A DNA stretch of 64,000 bases from Dictyophora rubrovolvata (GCA_029959195.1 CP114118.1:806001-870000), one strand, 5' to 3'. Positions 48,390-60,929 are shown, numbered from the stretch's first letter. The notes: generated by a model not told the origin, from the letters alone. Made by a program: numbers and translations.

Positions 48390-50637
48390 CTAGAATTTAA
48401 TTTTCTTCCCAACTTTAGAATTCGAAATGTCTTTGTAAAAAGCGCCATAAGCACTGTGTTCCTTCTTTTTGATCGCCATCGGAAATTTCTTCAAGCCCTC
48501 GCACTGGAATCCGCTTTCGCGCAGTACCTGCAGGATCATGAGCATCAAAAACACTAAATCGTAGCTGAACAAACAACCTTGGCCAATTCCCCAGCCAGTC
48601 CCGTCTCGTGGTTTTCCCCAGTGAAGAAGGTTATCGACTTTCCGCTCCGGCCTGCACGGCCTAAAGGTAAGGGTTTGATTTTAATTTGCCACATAATTTG
48701 CAAAAGTATTCAACGACACTACATACCTGTTCGACCAATACGGTGGACATAATTTTCAACTGTCAACGGAAAGGTGTAGTTGATTACCACCTCAACCTCT
48801 GGTATATCTAAACCCCGAGCAGCAACATCAGTAGCCACCATCAGTCGTTTCCGACCCAACTTGAAGTCTTCTAGAGCCGCTATTCGTTGAGACTGTGATA
48901 AATCACCATGTAAAGATGCGACACCATAACCATTCCGCTCAAGTGTCTGTGTTAGTCGCGCGGCTTCCGCCTTGTATAGAGCAAAAATCAAGATCTGAGA
49001 CTTGGACGTTTCCGATAAATTCTTAGGCAGAAGTTCTTTTAGATGTTTTATAAGCCGAGAGCTACGAAAGAGTAAGCAAGATTTTGAAAAAACAATTATT
49101 ACAGACGCACTTACTCTTTAGATCGAGGATCGTCGAAGACCTCAACAACTATACGACCACGGCGTGGTAAATTAATGTCCAGACAAAAGGAAGAATGAAG
49201 CTAGCTCACGTTGTTCAACACGTCCATTTGCTGACAATTGGTCGCTTCCAACGGTCACTCTAACAGGCTTATTTTGAAAGCTACTTGCCAGGCGTCGAAC
49301 GGACTCAGGCCAGGTGGCACTAACTGCAAGCGTGATATATACGAAAAGGCACTGATTCATAAAGTAGTACTCACACATGACAGTCTGACGGTTCTTTTGT
49401 GACGTGCACCCGATGATTTTTCTGATATCATTCTCAAATCCATCATCCAGCATGCGATCTGCTTCATCCAGCACAAGATAGTTGACGCTAAAAAGTTAAC
49501 GACTGCTCAGAGCGTTCTAAAAATTGGACCATTTCAAATCACTAACCCACTCAAATCCAGGTGTCCCTCGTCAATTAAATCCAAGATGCGACCTGGTGTA
49601 CCTACAACGATACTTTTGGCTCCCGAATTTCTTTTCAACTCCTTCCGTTGACTCTCTTTATCAACACCGCCGTACAGGCATATGCAGTTGACGCCCCACT
49701 GACGTCCAAGAGCACCGATATTGTCATACGTTTGCATAGCTAACTCGCGGGTGGGTGCAAGGACAAGTATTGAGATTTTTTTCGAAGTATTTCGAACGAG
49801 TCTCGAAAGTGCAGGGACACCAAAGGCGAAAGTCTTCCCGCTCCCAGTCTCTGCAATACCAATGGCATCTTTACCCTTAATAAGAGCTGGCCAGGTACAT
49901 GATTGTATGGGAGTAGGTTTTTCGAATTTTAAGTCTAGGAGTGCTTTTCGTAATTCCACGGGTACCGGCAACTGGTCGAATGTGAGGATGGGAGCAATAG
50001 CTTCTTCGCCAGGAGGAACTTGAATTGTGATACGATGTTCCGCTAAGAAGGCTGAAATTTCAGTCTCAGAGGCAACTTGTTCACAAAGTATCGGTGTTGT
50101 TTCTGCCGTAGGAATTACGCTTGTTTCGGGAGTAATGGTAGAACCATTAGCGTCCCGTACTTCCTCACTCTTGCGTTTCTTATTCTTCTTCTCCTTTTGT
50201 GGTTTTGATGTTTGGTCAATTGCTCGTGTTTCTTGTGATTTCTATGAACATATCTTTCAACTGATAATCTCATAGACAAGCATAATTCGTACCTCTTCTC
50301 TCTCTTTCTTCTTCTTCTTCTCCTCTTTTCCACTATCCTTTCCACTTTTCTCGTGTTCTACTTGGTCTGGCCCTAACTCAGACTCCCCTTTCCTTTCTTT
50401 TCTCGCCTGTTCTTTTGCCAGCTTTCGTAGCTTCTTGGTCTCTTTCGCGGATAAATCGTCTGGGTTATGTTCAGCATCTAAGACGTCGGCTTTTCGCTTC
50501 TTTCCTGGCGACTGTGTTTTTTCTAGTATAACGTCGGGCGTTATGTCCATAGCCTCATTTTCCTTCTTCGATTTTGACTTCTTCGACTTTTTGTTCTTGG
50601 TTAGAGCTGAATCCTCCATAGACACGTCAAGAGGCAA
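48390..50637 (-). CDS. DBP3: DEAD-box RNA helicase Dbp3-like
   Basis: Nucleolar ATP-dependent RNA helicase for pre-rRNA processing. A Lys/Glu-rich N-terminus ([31 protein letters not shown]) precedes the core: [20 protein letters not shown] (Q motif), [20 protein letters not shown] (motif I), [12 protein letters not shown] (Ia), [24 protein letters not shown] (Ib), [20 protein letters not shown] (motif II DEAD), then SATWP (III), [40 protein letters not shown] (V) and YVHRIGRTG (VI). The C-terminus [20 protein letters not shown] and KIKF is like Dbp3. ATG at 50637 ([10 protein letters not shown]) or 50619 may be used. About ten exons; all helicase motifs are intact. Confidence 0.88.
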
Positions 50638-50853
50638 AGAAAAAGTCGAATTGAAAATATCCCAATTAGGAAGGTGGCAGTAACGGCATCAAATTTTATG
50701 AAACTTGTGCATTTTGTACATCGTCTCTACGATGTCAAATAGTGTCTATTCTCACAATATAGTATGTACTTTATTACAACAAAGAATACAAATAAACTCC
50801 AGCGAAAAAAAATACTCAAAGGAAACGGCCCAAAAAAATACGATCAGGTCTCA

Positions 50854-53800
50854 CTATTCGTTATCGCTGCCCCCGTTATAATCGCTGCCATCGCTCGTCA
50901 CTTGTTTTCTGAGCTTACTTGCTCTGGGAGCCCGAGGGACATCATCATCGTCTTCGTGTGCACTGAAATTCGCTACACGTCCGTTGCCTGCTTTGGCGCC
51001 GGGAAGACCAGAGCCAATGGTACGTCGGTGAAATACAGATTCTAGTACCTTTTGCATCTCCACTGCGTCTTGGTATACCCATGAATCTTCTTGATTGTAC
51101 GTTTTCGCATTGTCAAACATGAGGGTCCAGTCGTCCAGATACTGCTGTACGCTCTTATAATGAACGCCCGCGGATCTCTTGCGGATTATAGAAATGGCGA
51201 TGGGGGTTTTAATTGTTTTGTAATAATCGGGGTATTCCTACGGAGACGTCAATGTTTACTTTACATGAGGAGGAAAAGGAATAATCATACCTTTTTGCTT
51301 GGCAATTCTCTAAACATCTCACAGCGTTTTCGGCCAGTCTCGTCAGCGCACTCTAGGACAGCTTGCATACAAGCAGCAAAAGTTTCTTTCATCTGCTGGC
51401 GTTGAGCAGGAGTGGTTTCATCCTTCTTTCGACGTTTCTACGGAAAAGTATCATCAAAAAAATTGAATGGCATCGAAAACATGAACATACGATATCACGA
51501 GCGTCATCGTCGTCTTCAAGGAAAGGTGTGACAGACAAGGACTTGCCACCTCCACGTTTCCGCTTTCCGTTTGAAGATGCGACTTCAAAATCGTCCTTTT
51601 TAGTCCGTCCTTTCCCTTTCTTGCGTCCACGGCCTTCAGGAGATTCTTCGTCGGAATCTTCATCGGCGTAATCAACGATGCCCCGCTTGGCTCTCTTTGC
51701 CGCAGCGATTTCTGAAGGATCTTCACCAGCGTCAACGGCGGCTGTCCAAGCCTCGTCTGATAAGCCGTCGTTGTAGCTCACTTCTTTGCGCCGTCGATGG
51801 CCTCTACCAGTGTTCAGGACTTCTCCATCTTCGGCTTCTGGATCGAACGTTTGATCTCGTTGGTATTGAGGAGGAAGCTCTTCGATAGCCATTAAGCCAG
51901 AAGGACGAAGACCGGTATTTCCAGCTGAGTACCATGTTCGATCGGCTTCTCGCTCACGCTCTATGTCCATGTTTCTGAATATTTCCAACTCCTCGGCCGA
52001 ACGTTGCAAAATTTCATTAACCTCGTCATCGTTCATATCCCCAGCTTCCTCTTCATCGCCTTGTTCATGATCAAGCATAAGGATTTCACGCTAGTTTCAA
52101 AGGTTTAGAATTCCATAATCAATATATTAATAGTCGCTTGACACACCAATAGATTCTCTTGTTCCTCACGACTCGACATGTTATTGAAGCGACCAGCTTG
52201 AATTACTTTTTGATCGACGGAAAGTTTGGCGTTAGCTCGACTTTGTATGGCTTCTTCCACACTTTTCTCGGTGATTAAACGCAATATTCGCACCGCCTTC
52301 GTCTGACCAATACGATGGGCACGATCTTGTGCTTGAAGATCAGCATGGGGATTCCAATCACTATCGAAACTGGCGACGATGTTAGTTGTTGACCTATAGA
52401 AGTAAAAACAGGACCAACATAATGACAGTATCGGCAGTCTGTAAATTCAAACCAAGACCACCAGCACGAGTCGATAGAATGAAGAGTTTAAGAGGTGAAT
52501 CAGGAATGTTCCATCGCTTCACGTAATCAGCTCGTTCATCAGGTTTAGTACCACCATCCAGTCGCAGATATTCCCATCCTTTCCATTTCAAAAAGTCTTC
52601 CATTATATCCATGACTTTGGTCATTTGGAAGAAAATTAGGACCTAATGAGAGTAAATGCGAGAGGTTTTCCTTTAAGAGCGTACTTACACGATGACCGGT
52701 CCTAAACAACTTGGGAAGAATACGAGAAAGCAGCTCGAATTTACCAGCCGATCGATAAATAGTGTCGTTGACATATCCCAAAGGGTTGATTTCATCTTCG
52801 ACCTGTTCGAACAAAAATGGATGTTGACAGATTTTACGGAACTGCATTAATTCGTTTGTTAAACCAGTAAAGGCATTCCCTTTACTGGCCAAGATATCAG
52901 ATGCTTTCCCCCATAAACAGGATGAATCACTTACGCAGTTGTATTGCCTGTAAGGTTGAACACCATTTTCCGATTCTTCATTTGCTTGTACAATTGGGTC
53001 TGCAGTCCGCTCATCTTGACCTTGATGACATTCTCTACCTTGTCGGGCAACTCACTCTCCACATCCTTCTTCAATCTACGCAGCAAAAAGGGTCGGAGAA
53101 CTTTGTGCAAACGACGAATAATAAGTAGCTGTTCTTCTTCGTTAAGTTCTATCTTGTCCTGAGTTCCGGTATTGGCGAATGGCGTATTAAACCATTCGTC
53201 AAACGATTTTACTGAATTAAAGATCTTAGGAAGTACGAAATTGAGAAGCGCCCATAATTCTGGAAGATTGTTTTGGAGTGGTGTACCCGTCAGGATGAGT
53301 CGATATCGGGAATGATAAAATTGAGTTAGTGTCTGCGACAATTTACTCTGAGTGTTCTTCATACGATGTCCCTCATCTGCGGTCCATAGTTAAACGACTA
53401 GAGCTTGGAGCAACGAGGTCAACGTACCAATAATCATATGAACCCAGCGCGGGCGGGACAAATAAGCCTTATCTTTGATGACATACTCGTACGTCGTAAT
53501 CAACACTTGATAATTGCTTTGACGAATTTCTGTTTGAAGGTTCTTCCTGGCGGTCGGATTTCCCTTATACATGAGAATACGGACTTTAGGGGCCCACTTA
53601 ACGAATTCATTCTGCCAATTGTTCATGGTTGAAAGAGGTACGATAACGAGATAGGGCCCGGGCTGCTTTTTGCGTTCGATGAGGAACGTAACAAGCGAGA
53701 TGGTTTGAATCGTTTTTCCGAGACCCATTTCGTCTGCAAGGATACCGTTGAGACGATTGTTGAACAGGCTGACCATCCATTGCAAGCCCTTGAGCTGATA

Positions 53801-55727
53801 CTCTTTGAGTTTGCCACCCTCAAGAAGAGCTGGCTGCTCAGTGACTTTCTCTTGGTATCTATGCGCGACAGCATAGTAGTCAATTTTGTTTTTGTCTTCT
53901 TCATCGTCAATCCGCTGAGCACCGAAAGCTGTTTCATCAATAGGTCCCCCGCTATTCTCGCTATTCTCGTTAGTATGGAAAATAGGAGACTCGTTTTGTT
54001 GAGCAACAACAGCTTGAGCCAAAGAGTCGAGATAGATATCCGTTTGCCTCAACAAATGTGTGATACGGGTGTCTTTAGCAGTGTCTATGAGTTTCATATA
54101 AGCCTCCTCATCATCGGCCTTGAGAGCTTTAAGACGCTCTTTAGAAATCCGCTCGATACGTTTCTGTTCTTCCTTCTCAGCATGCGCATGAAAGCTTTGC
54201 ACCATCTTCCCCATTCGCTGTGCTTTAAGAGTTTTGTTGCGATTAGCCTCAAGTAAGTCCTGACCATGCTTGCAAATGACACCAAGATATTCCAAGTGTT
54301 TCTGTTTCGCACGTCGTTCGCGATCAAGACGTTGATTGCGTTCGAGCTGTTCGGTAGCACGAGCATCTCGAATTGTGGGCTTTCTGAAACGTCTGAATTC
54401 TTTGCGGTCTATAGGAAGGAGAGTACCATGCGTGAGTCGCTCGACGGTTTGAGCGCGAAGGAGACGTTGTTTTTCCCGAACTCGAAGACCTTTCAGCTCG
54501 ATGAGGGCACGTAACTTCCCGCGAGAGGTGGCGCTAGGATACAGATACTTGGCGATAGCCTGCTTGTCCAATTCGTCGTCAGGGTTTACGGAAGGAAGAG
54601 CACCATCGCCGATACTACTGGGAAAGTTTGACAATTCGCCAATCCGCTGCTCAATCCGCGCTTCCACAAACCGATTCCTCTCGGCAATAATTTCGTGTGG
54701 ATCCAGCCCAGATGGCATGATAGATGGCATAAAAAGTCGATGTTTTTTCGTCATGCTTAGATCACGAAAAATAGACAAGGGATGGGTGAAGGCATTATAT
54801 GGATAGACGAGAGAGCTCGTGTCGTCTTCTAGATGAGGCCCATCTGGTATTGGCCCATCGTCTACTGCTGGGACTGTTGGAGAAGGATAATCAGGTGTTT
54901 TCTGGGTGGGTAGGCTACGTGCATCGGCTATGGGCACGTCTTGTCTCTCAGCCCTGGCGGCTTGGATGAACATCATGGCGTGTTGTTGTATATTGTCTGG
55001 AACAGGCTGCCCTTTGCTGATAAGCCTGAAAGCGTGTATCTGGGCACGCAAAGTAACGAGTTGTTCTTCCGTAAAGACGATGGGAGGGGACTGTGGGTGA
55101 ATGGGAAGGGAGTGTGCAGCGGGAGACGCGCCCGGCAGATGGATGTCGAAGGAAGTACCATTTACGACAGGCTGGGACGTCGAAGGGGATACATGCTCTG
55201 CTGGTGATGGTACGGACTGCGAAGTATGCTGAGATGGCAAACCCGGCTGCACCGGTGGCTGAGGCTGCTGATGCGTAAGTTGCTGATATTGAGACTGCGC
55301 CGAGAGTTGATGAGCCTGCTGTTGCGGGTGTTGCTGTTGCTGTAGAACTCTCTGTTGTTGTTGTTGTTGTTGCGGCCGTCGTCGTCCTTGTTCAGGGCCA
55401 ACATTGGGCTGAGGTTGACGGTATTCTCCTCGATCTAGGCCAAAAAGATGAGTATCAAAGCACAGAAAACACACTTCAGAACGCTGACGAACTTGCAACC
55501 AAGTTAATAAATTGGGTTAATTGGGCAAGTTCAGGACTAGTTTCTACGGTAAAGCCTTGTTGCTGTAAGTCCCGTACTCGCTGGAAAAATGAAAAGTCAG
55601 CCGTAATTCCAGGGCAAAAAAGTATGACGAAAGGACATGCCTGGAAATGGTGATACAGTTTATCGCTCCAAGTCAGCGGGCTTGGAAGCTGAGGAGGCTG
55701 CATCGGAGTAACCATCGCCTCGTACAA
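50854..55727 (-). CDS. SWI/SNF or RSC catalytic ATPase Snf2/Sth1 (BRM/BRG1)
   Basis: Nuclear chromatin-remodelling motor. Order: [20 protein letters not shown] head; Gln-rich stretch (about 55260-55400); QLQ domain ([20 protein letters not shown]); HSA helix ([40 protein letters not shown]); Snf2 ATPase with [38 protein letters not shown] (motif I), DEGHRMKN (DEGH in place of DEAH), [68 protein letters not shown]-type, [18 protein letters not shown]; then a SnAC-like region ([38 protein letters not shown]) and a C-terminal bromodomain ([40 protein letters not shown] with the acetyl-lysine-binding Asn). About 12 exons. Whether it belongs to SWI/SNF or RSC is not readable. Confidence 0.92.
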
Positions 55728-56463
55728 ATAGGTTCGGGTTCAAACCAAAACTGTTACGTAACCCTAACTGCTGAGTCCCAAATTAATACTAGCCGTCACT
55801 TGGTGACGCATTTTTATTCTGCGTGATTTACAAGAGAGCGAGTTATTCTAGCTTAATGAGAGTTTTTAAAGGAGGGCTTACAAGCTTTATGAAGAAAAAA
55901 CGGCTAGAATTGGTAAGCTTCCAAGTGCGCTGTTTCTGCCCGGTCATTCCACTCACGCGTGTTCCGAGTCTTCCGTCGCCGTCATCGAGTCTCATCGGCA
56001 TGCGTAATTCACTTGCTACTCGCATGTGCTACGAGAATCACACCCAGACGATCTTTTAAATTTAACAGAAATCAGGGCGTAATCTGGCATATAAAGCATT
56101 CTATTTCCAGATGGATTGATGTCATCCCGCGGAAGCCCTTAACTGGAAATCTCAATGGCAGTTTCAAATTTAAAATTATTGATGGGTCAGTCATGCGAAA
56201 ACCTCTGGGAATTATTCTTTTGACAAAGTTTGCGACGTCATAGTAACCGCTCGTCGAAGACTTGCTTCCACCCATCTATACACATCCAGGCATAGCTCGC
56301 GTATATTTATTTATCCTATCAAAGATGTAACATATCGAGCATCATGGCTTCTTATGAAGTCAATTATAAAACCCTTTCGGGAAATTGTACGTACCACAAT
56401 AAGTTTTCAGTCAACCCTTCCGTACTTATTTTTGTTGTTATCGCTGGTCGATCCCCTTCTGCC
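55728..56463. other. Divergent promoter region
   Basis: Between the remodeller start (minus) and the small secreted gene (plus). Short frames only; no supported exon. A TATA-like stretch (tatatttatttatcc) lies near 56302 before the secreted gene. Confidence 0.4.
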
Positions 56464-57021
56464 ATGTCATTTTGGATGTTTTTCCTTTCCTTACTTCATC
56501 TCCTAGGCATCCCGTCTTTCTTCGCTAATTCAGCCCCTATCTCTTATGCTGATGGCCTCGTAACTTTCGCTGAGTTAGAAACGCCCAGCGAAGGAGGATT
56601 ATTTGTAGACTTTGGTCAGTGATAGGATTGGCACTGAAAGCTATCTATCTGATCATTGATCTTTTGTCCAGATGCTCAGGAATGTGAGTCTTAAGTCACA
56701 GGTGCAATTCCTAATAGACCTTATCAATCACATGTCTGCGTAGTAACTAAGCGAAGCTTTTTCCCTACCCTGGGACACAATAGTAAATGTGAACATGGGA
56801 AGGGAGATTGTTTTCTGGAAGGTTAGTCTGGTTACCTGACGCGATAATATTCTGACTGAATGCCCATCCAAGTACCCCCTTTACCTGAGTCGCCTGTTTC
56901 ACCTGCTTCCTTTCCTCCTCACCTAGTACCTCCCTCGCCATTGGCGCCCTTGCTCTTTGACAAGGTTGCTTTTGAGAATAACACGTCAAGTTTCAATTTA
57001 CCCCCGTCACCGAATCCGTAA
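56464..57021 (+). CDS. Secreted Pro-rich protein with TPSxGGxF motif (copy 2)
   Basis: Begins MSFWMFFLSLLHLLGIPSFF, a signal peptide, then APISYADGLVTFAELETPSE and GGLFVDF. Five exons keep the phase through introns with donors GTCAGT, GTGAGT, GTCTGC and GTTAGT: DAQEYLINHIKCEHGKGDCF, then LEVPPLPESPVSPASFPPHL, VPPSPLAPLLFDKVAFENNT and SSFNLPPSPNP to the stop at 57021. About 120 residues with two cysteines in the middle and a Pro-rich tail. The motif TFAELETPSEGGLFVDF matches the genes at 41621 and 58962. An upstream in-frame ATG at 56344 would bury the signal peptide, so 56464 is preferred. Function unknown. The exon chain is my reconstruction and could be wrong in detail. Confidence 0.55.
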
Positions 57022-57729
57022 TCCTTTAATTCACGAATTTTGAAATTTTGACTCCGTCGCACTGGATGCAAATGGCAAGTATTGTTGTTGAACCTCACAT
57101 TAATCTGATGTACATAACTTATAAATTAGTCAACGTTTGTATTTCCATTAAGATGGCTTTGATCCATGTACGGACTCTTTGCATACAGCCGGACTGTATT
57201 CATGAATTGTTATTGTAAAAAGTTGATTGGTTAAGGCAGGAAGTTAGTAAATCCCTCGCCCTCCAGCCATTAGAGCACTGCTCTGTTTCGTTAGCTGCGT
57301 GGTTACAAACATGTAGCGTTTAGTTATCGAACTTTCGTCTCTCTTCGACTGGTTCGAATTATCTTCCCCCGTCGCAATGTGTAACACTTCACCCGGCAAG
57401 TTCCAAGTGTCTAGCCATCCCAGGCCTTTTCCCGTTGGGATGGTACAGCTAGTGGATCTGTCAATACTACAATTCAAATTCCTGTCCCTTTCAGGTGCAC
57501 ACTTGTATTTGCGCTGAAGTGAGGAAATTTATGAAATACAAGGCAATGAATATATTCACATAGCACATCAGCGAAAAAAAGATCCAACCGAGTAAATTGT
57601 TCGTGTACATCAATAACGATAGTGTACCTAATAGATTTAAATTTTGCCTTCTCCGTCTGAAATCTGGTTGGGGGGGGAAGAGGACCAAGAGAAAGGAAAG
57701 GCGCTCCAGATGATGAAAGTTGAACCAGG
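57022..57729. other. Intergenic between convergent secreted-protein genes
   Basis: Holds the 3' flanks of both motif genes. A 77-codon minus-strand frame at 57244-57477 (MNCSIDRSTSCTIPTGKG...) has a balanced composition but no family, signal peptide or exon partners, so it is not called. Confidence 0.4.
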
Positions 57730-58962
57730 CTATGGCTCAGGAGACTCATGAGTGAGCCCACGTGGAGGTGGTGGAAGGAATAAACCTGGAGGAGGACCGG
57801 TACTATTTGAGGCGTTGTTTCCCCCATCCGACCCATTGCCATTTTCATTATTTGCATTGTTGTTACCAGAACCGGAGCCTTTCCCGCTGCCCTTAGACGG
57901 TGGTGGTGGACCGAATAGTGATACCCCAGGTGGAACAACGTTTGGAGGTAAGGTTTGTCCTGCGTCTTTACCATTATTATTATTATTATTATTGTTGTTG
58001 TTGTTGTTGTTGTTGTTATTGTTGTTGTTATTTTTGCCGTGCGAAAACCCTGGATCAAATTTAAAGTGCGGTTTTTTGGACATGAATTATATCAACGTGC
58101 CTGGTACATCGAAACGGTCAAAACCTTCATTGTCTTTAAAAAGACTTGGAAATAAACGTTTCGCGTGTTTTACTAGAAAAAAACGATTAAAAGGTATCCT
58201 AACATGATGAAAAAGTACGACCCACTTTTGTGGGATTCGAAAGGTCGATGATGGTTCACAGCAGGAGCTTTCGACGTGGGGGAAGGAGCGGGAAGATGTG
58301 TAGAAAAGGCTTTAGAGGACAAAGTTTCGGCCGGCAATAGATGAACCGTGGCTGACTGCGTGAAAAGAGCATATGAAGTCAACGTATCTGCAGCAAAGGT
58401 TGACGCATGAGTAAATGAGTGAAGACTCGGTGTAGAAGTAGCTGTATTTGTAATGAGCTTTTTGATTGTGTAGTTACAGACAAATTAACTTGCCAATTTC
58501 TCCAGTGGTCGAACTGTTTGTTCCATCATTTTCGACAAATTTGTTAAAAGTACCCCCTTCACTGGGTGTAGTTAATTCGCCAAATGTGACAGGACCATGA
58601 GTGACCTCCGTTTGCACGTTTTCATTATTATTTAGTGATTGATCTGTATCGTCTGTTGAGGCTATAGGCTCGGTCTCCTGTTGTACGGCGGAAGAGGACG
58701 TTAAACTTGAAACTGTTGCTTGACTTGTGGTTTGTGAGAATATGGTAGCACTGCCCGTGGAGGAAGCGGGAAGGGAGGAAATCGAAATGTCCTGAGTAGG
58801 AGTATTGAACACAAAGGTTGAAAGAAAATCTAGTACTGGGATCAGCGACGTGAGCTCTGGCTCGGCTAACGTTGTCGTCGCTATTATGTCTTGCGGCAAC
58901 GGTAGAGGGACACCCAGTGCCAGATTTGCCATAAAAACAAGGACAGCGACCAGAACAGTCAT
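57730..58962 (-). CDS. Secreted Ser/Thr- and Asn-rich protein with TPSxGGxF motif (copy 3)
   Basis: Begins MTVLVAVLVFMANLALGVPL, a signal peptide. A Ser/Thr-rich domain (SISSLPASSTGSATIFSQTT) leads to VTFGELTTPSEGGTFNKFVE. After an intron with a probable GC donor (GCAAGT) comes STPSLHSFTHAS... and a Ser/Thr/Pro-rich part ending FESHK. Further introns, in phase, give KHAKRLFPSLFKDNEGFDRF, DVPGFSHGK, a run of 20 Asn, then GKDAGQTLPPNVVPPGVSLF, GSGKGSGSGNNNANNENGNG and PPPGLFLPPPPRGLTHESPE, stopping at 57730. If the intron at about 58180-58230 is not spliced, the protein instead ends in a hydrophobic tail (SYFFIMLGYLLIVFF). Function unknown; the product is probably extracellular or wall-associated. 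Confidence 0.6.
57972..58034. repeat. Trinucleotide repeat encoding poly-Asn
   Basis: On the plus strand it is seven ATT units, eight GTT, one ATT, three GTT and one ATT; on minus it is AAT/AAC, so 20 consecutive Asn codons inside copy 3 of the secreted family. Mixed codons suggest the run is kept at protein level rather than being only a fresh microsatellite. Confidence 0.85.
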
Positions 58963-59291
58963 TTGAAAGATATAAGATAGTAAAAAAAACCGACCAGCGA
59001 TAAGCAGCTAAAGAAGACGAAACTTTCAACTGTTCGACAGTTGATAGGCTATGAGATCTGCCTTGAAAGGATCAAGAAATTCCACTTTGAAAAGCATCTT
59101 TATACAGTTTTTTGGCTGTTTCGGGTGCGAACACGCTAACACGACTAACGAAATTTGTTTCAGCTGTGAGAAGTTTGTTGTCAAGACCAAGTTGTTGATA
59201 AGGTAATTGGAATTACCTGAATAACCAATTAGTCACGGGTCCATTGAATTGGTCACTTGAGCTAAAGCCTTTCAGTCAATGTCTACCCAGC
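58963..59291. promoter_or_regulatory. Shared divergent promoter
   Basis: A 329-bp gap between the start codons of secreted copy 3 (minus) and the Rab-like gene (plus). No coding exon is seen. Confidence 0.4.
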
Positions 59292-60554
59292 ATGCGAACG
59301 ATCAAGCTTGTCATCATTGGTGACAGTGGTGTCGGTAAGGTCAGCTGGAAGTTTTTTAAAACAATCTCTTTCTCATAACCCACACTAGACAAGTTTGCGA
59401 AGCAATTATATTTCTGGGCGATTTTCTAGCGGCTACCGTGCAACCATTGGCACAGATTTCATAACAAAGACCTTACCACACCATAGTAATCCTGATGAAA
59501 CAGTAACGTTGCAAATATGGGTAAAATTTTGTCCAAATTTCATGTTTGTTTGCGCCTAGAAACTGACAGTTTGCAGGACACTGCCGGCCAAGAACGCTTC
59601 TCGAGCCTCTCGTCCGCGTTTTTCCGTGGTGCTGACGCTGTGCTAATGGTATACGATGTAACCAAGCCTCAGACATTCTATAATCTCAAGAAATGGTGGC
59701 ATGAATTTCAAGACCGGGCACCCGTTCCCGACGATGATGCTTACGACTACTGTTGCGTCGTTGTAGGGAACAAAGTAGATCTCGTTGAGAATGAAAGCAA
59801 CGCGCCAATATCTGAGGAAGAAGTCATGTCTTTTTTGGAACGTCTAGTTCCCTCAGTCTCGAACTCCGTAAACTCCCCTGCTGACACCATAGTACCATCA
59901 TCTCCTTTCCCAGACCCTGTTCACTCTCAAGCCCAAGAGTTCCCCTCCTCTTCAGACCATAACGTGTCAGATGATGATTCTACAATCCCCCCATCCGAAA
60001 CCGGCCTACCTTCGCAGTCCCCGATTGACATTCGTCATACGAGAAGAGGCCAATCATTATCCCGTGCTACAAGTCGCTCACGGTTTGGTGGGACCATGAC
60101 AACTACCCACACGGGGTTTTCAGTATATTACACTCCTCCTTCCTCAATTTTCGATGAATATATATCCGCACCATCCTCACCAACTACCAATTCCCGATTA
60201 AACCCTTCGCCAGGGCCGCTCTCGTCGTCCGTTCAACGTCGTCGGGGAGCAGCAACCTCTACTACATCCTCGTCAGATACCATCACTCCAACCACATTTG
60301 CTCTTGGTGCTCCCAGTTCAGTGACTTTAACCCTCGAAAGAGGTCCAAAACATTTCTTAGCGTCAGCCAAATCAGCCAAATCCGTACCAGAGATCTTTCA
60401 GTATATTTCGAAACGCGTCGTTTCCCGTTGGGAATGGGAAGATCAGGTTCAAAGTCAAATGCTTGCATATGCGGAAAGGTCTGAAATACGCACCGTAAAC
60501 CTTCAAACTAATAACACTCGCCCATCTTGGGCTGTTACGTGTTGTGGATCATGA
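59292..60554 (+). CDS. Rab7/Ypt7-like small GTPase with a large insertion
   Basis: Three exons (59292-59339, about 59389-59519, 59577-60554) give about 385 residues; Rab proteins usually have about 205. G1 is GDSGVGKTS, switch I ends ATIGTDF, G3 is WDTAGQERF, and G4 is NKVD. Then about 180 Ser/Pro/Thr-rich residues (SSPFPDPVHSQAQEFPSSSD, STIPPSETGLPSQSPIDIRH and more) precede the G5 motif ASAKS. After it comes VPEIFQYISKRVVSRWEWED and the end WAVTCCGS, where the CC is suitable for geranylgeranylation. DFITK after TIGT and the WDTAGQERFSSL text fit Rab7. It should act in endosome-vacuole traffic if functional. No frame break is seen, and the insertion is in one continuous exon. Confidence 0.85.
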
Positions 60555-60929
60555 TTCGGGCAAACAGGTTTATAAAAACCATCGGTGTCTATCGGGCATG
60601 TAAACTATGTTATTTAAATTAATCACGAATTTAGATTCTGTTAATCTTCAAAAAAAATCTTTGAACGCGTGAGAATATTAATATTAATTCCCAATTCGAG
60701 ACAGGAATATCGCGTTGAAACAACTATGGGTATTGTGACACTGTAAGGAAAAAAATTGTGGGATACGAACAGATATGCCGAGAGATGTAGGAAGGAAAAA
60801 TGATAGTGGACATGCATAATGGTAACAAGTAAGGAATGGTATATAGTGTACGAATGAGACTTGCATATAACAAAGATTCCGACGTAGATGTAAAAAAAAT
60901 ATTGCAGAGGTGTCTGAGAGAACAGTCAT

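Noticed and set aside
55260-55400. CAG/CAA-type repeats considered as a separate microsatellite feature
   Set aside because: They encode the Gln-rich N-terminal region common in Snf2/Sth1 proteins.
57244-57477. 77-codon minus-strand frame as a gene
   Set aside because: No signal peptide, family motif or exon partner; it lies in the 3' flank between two genes.
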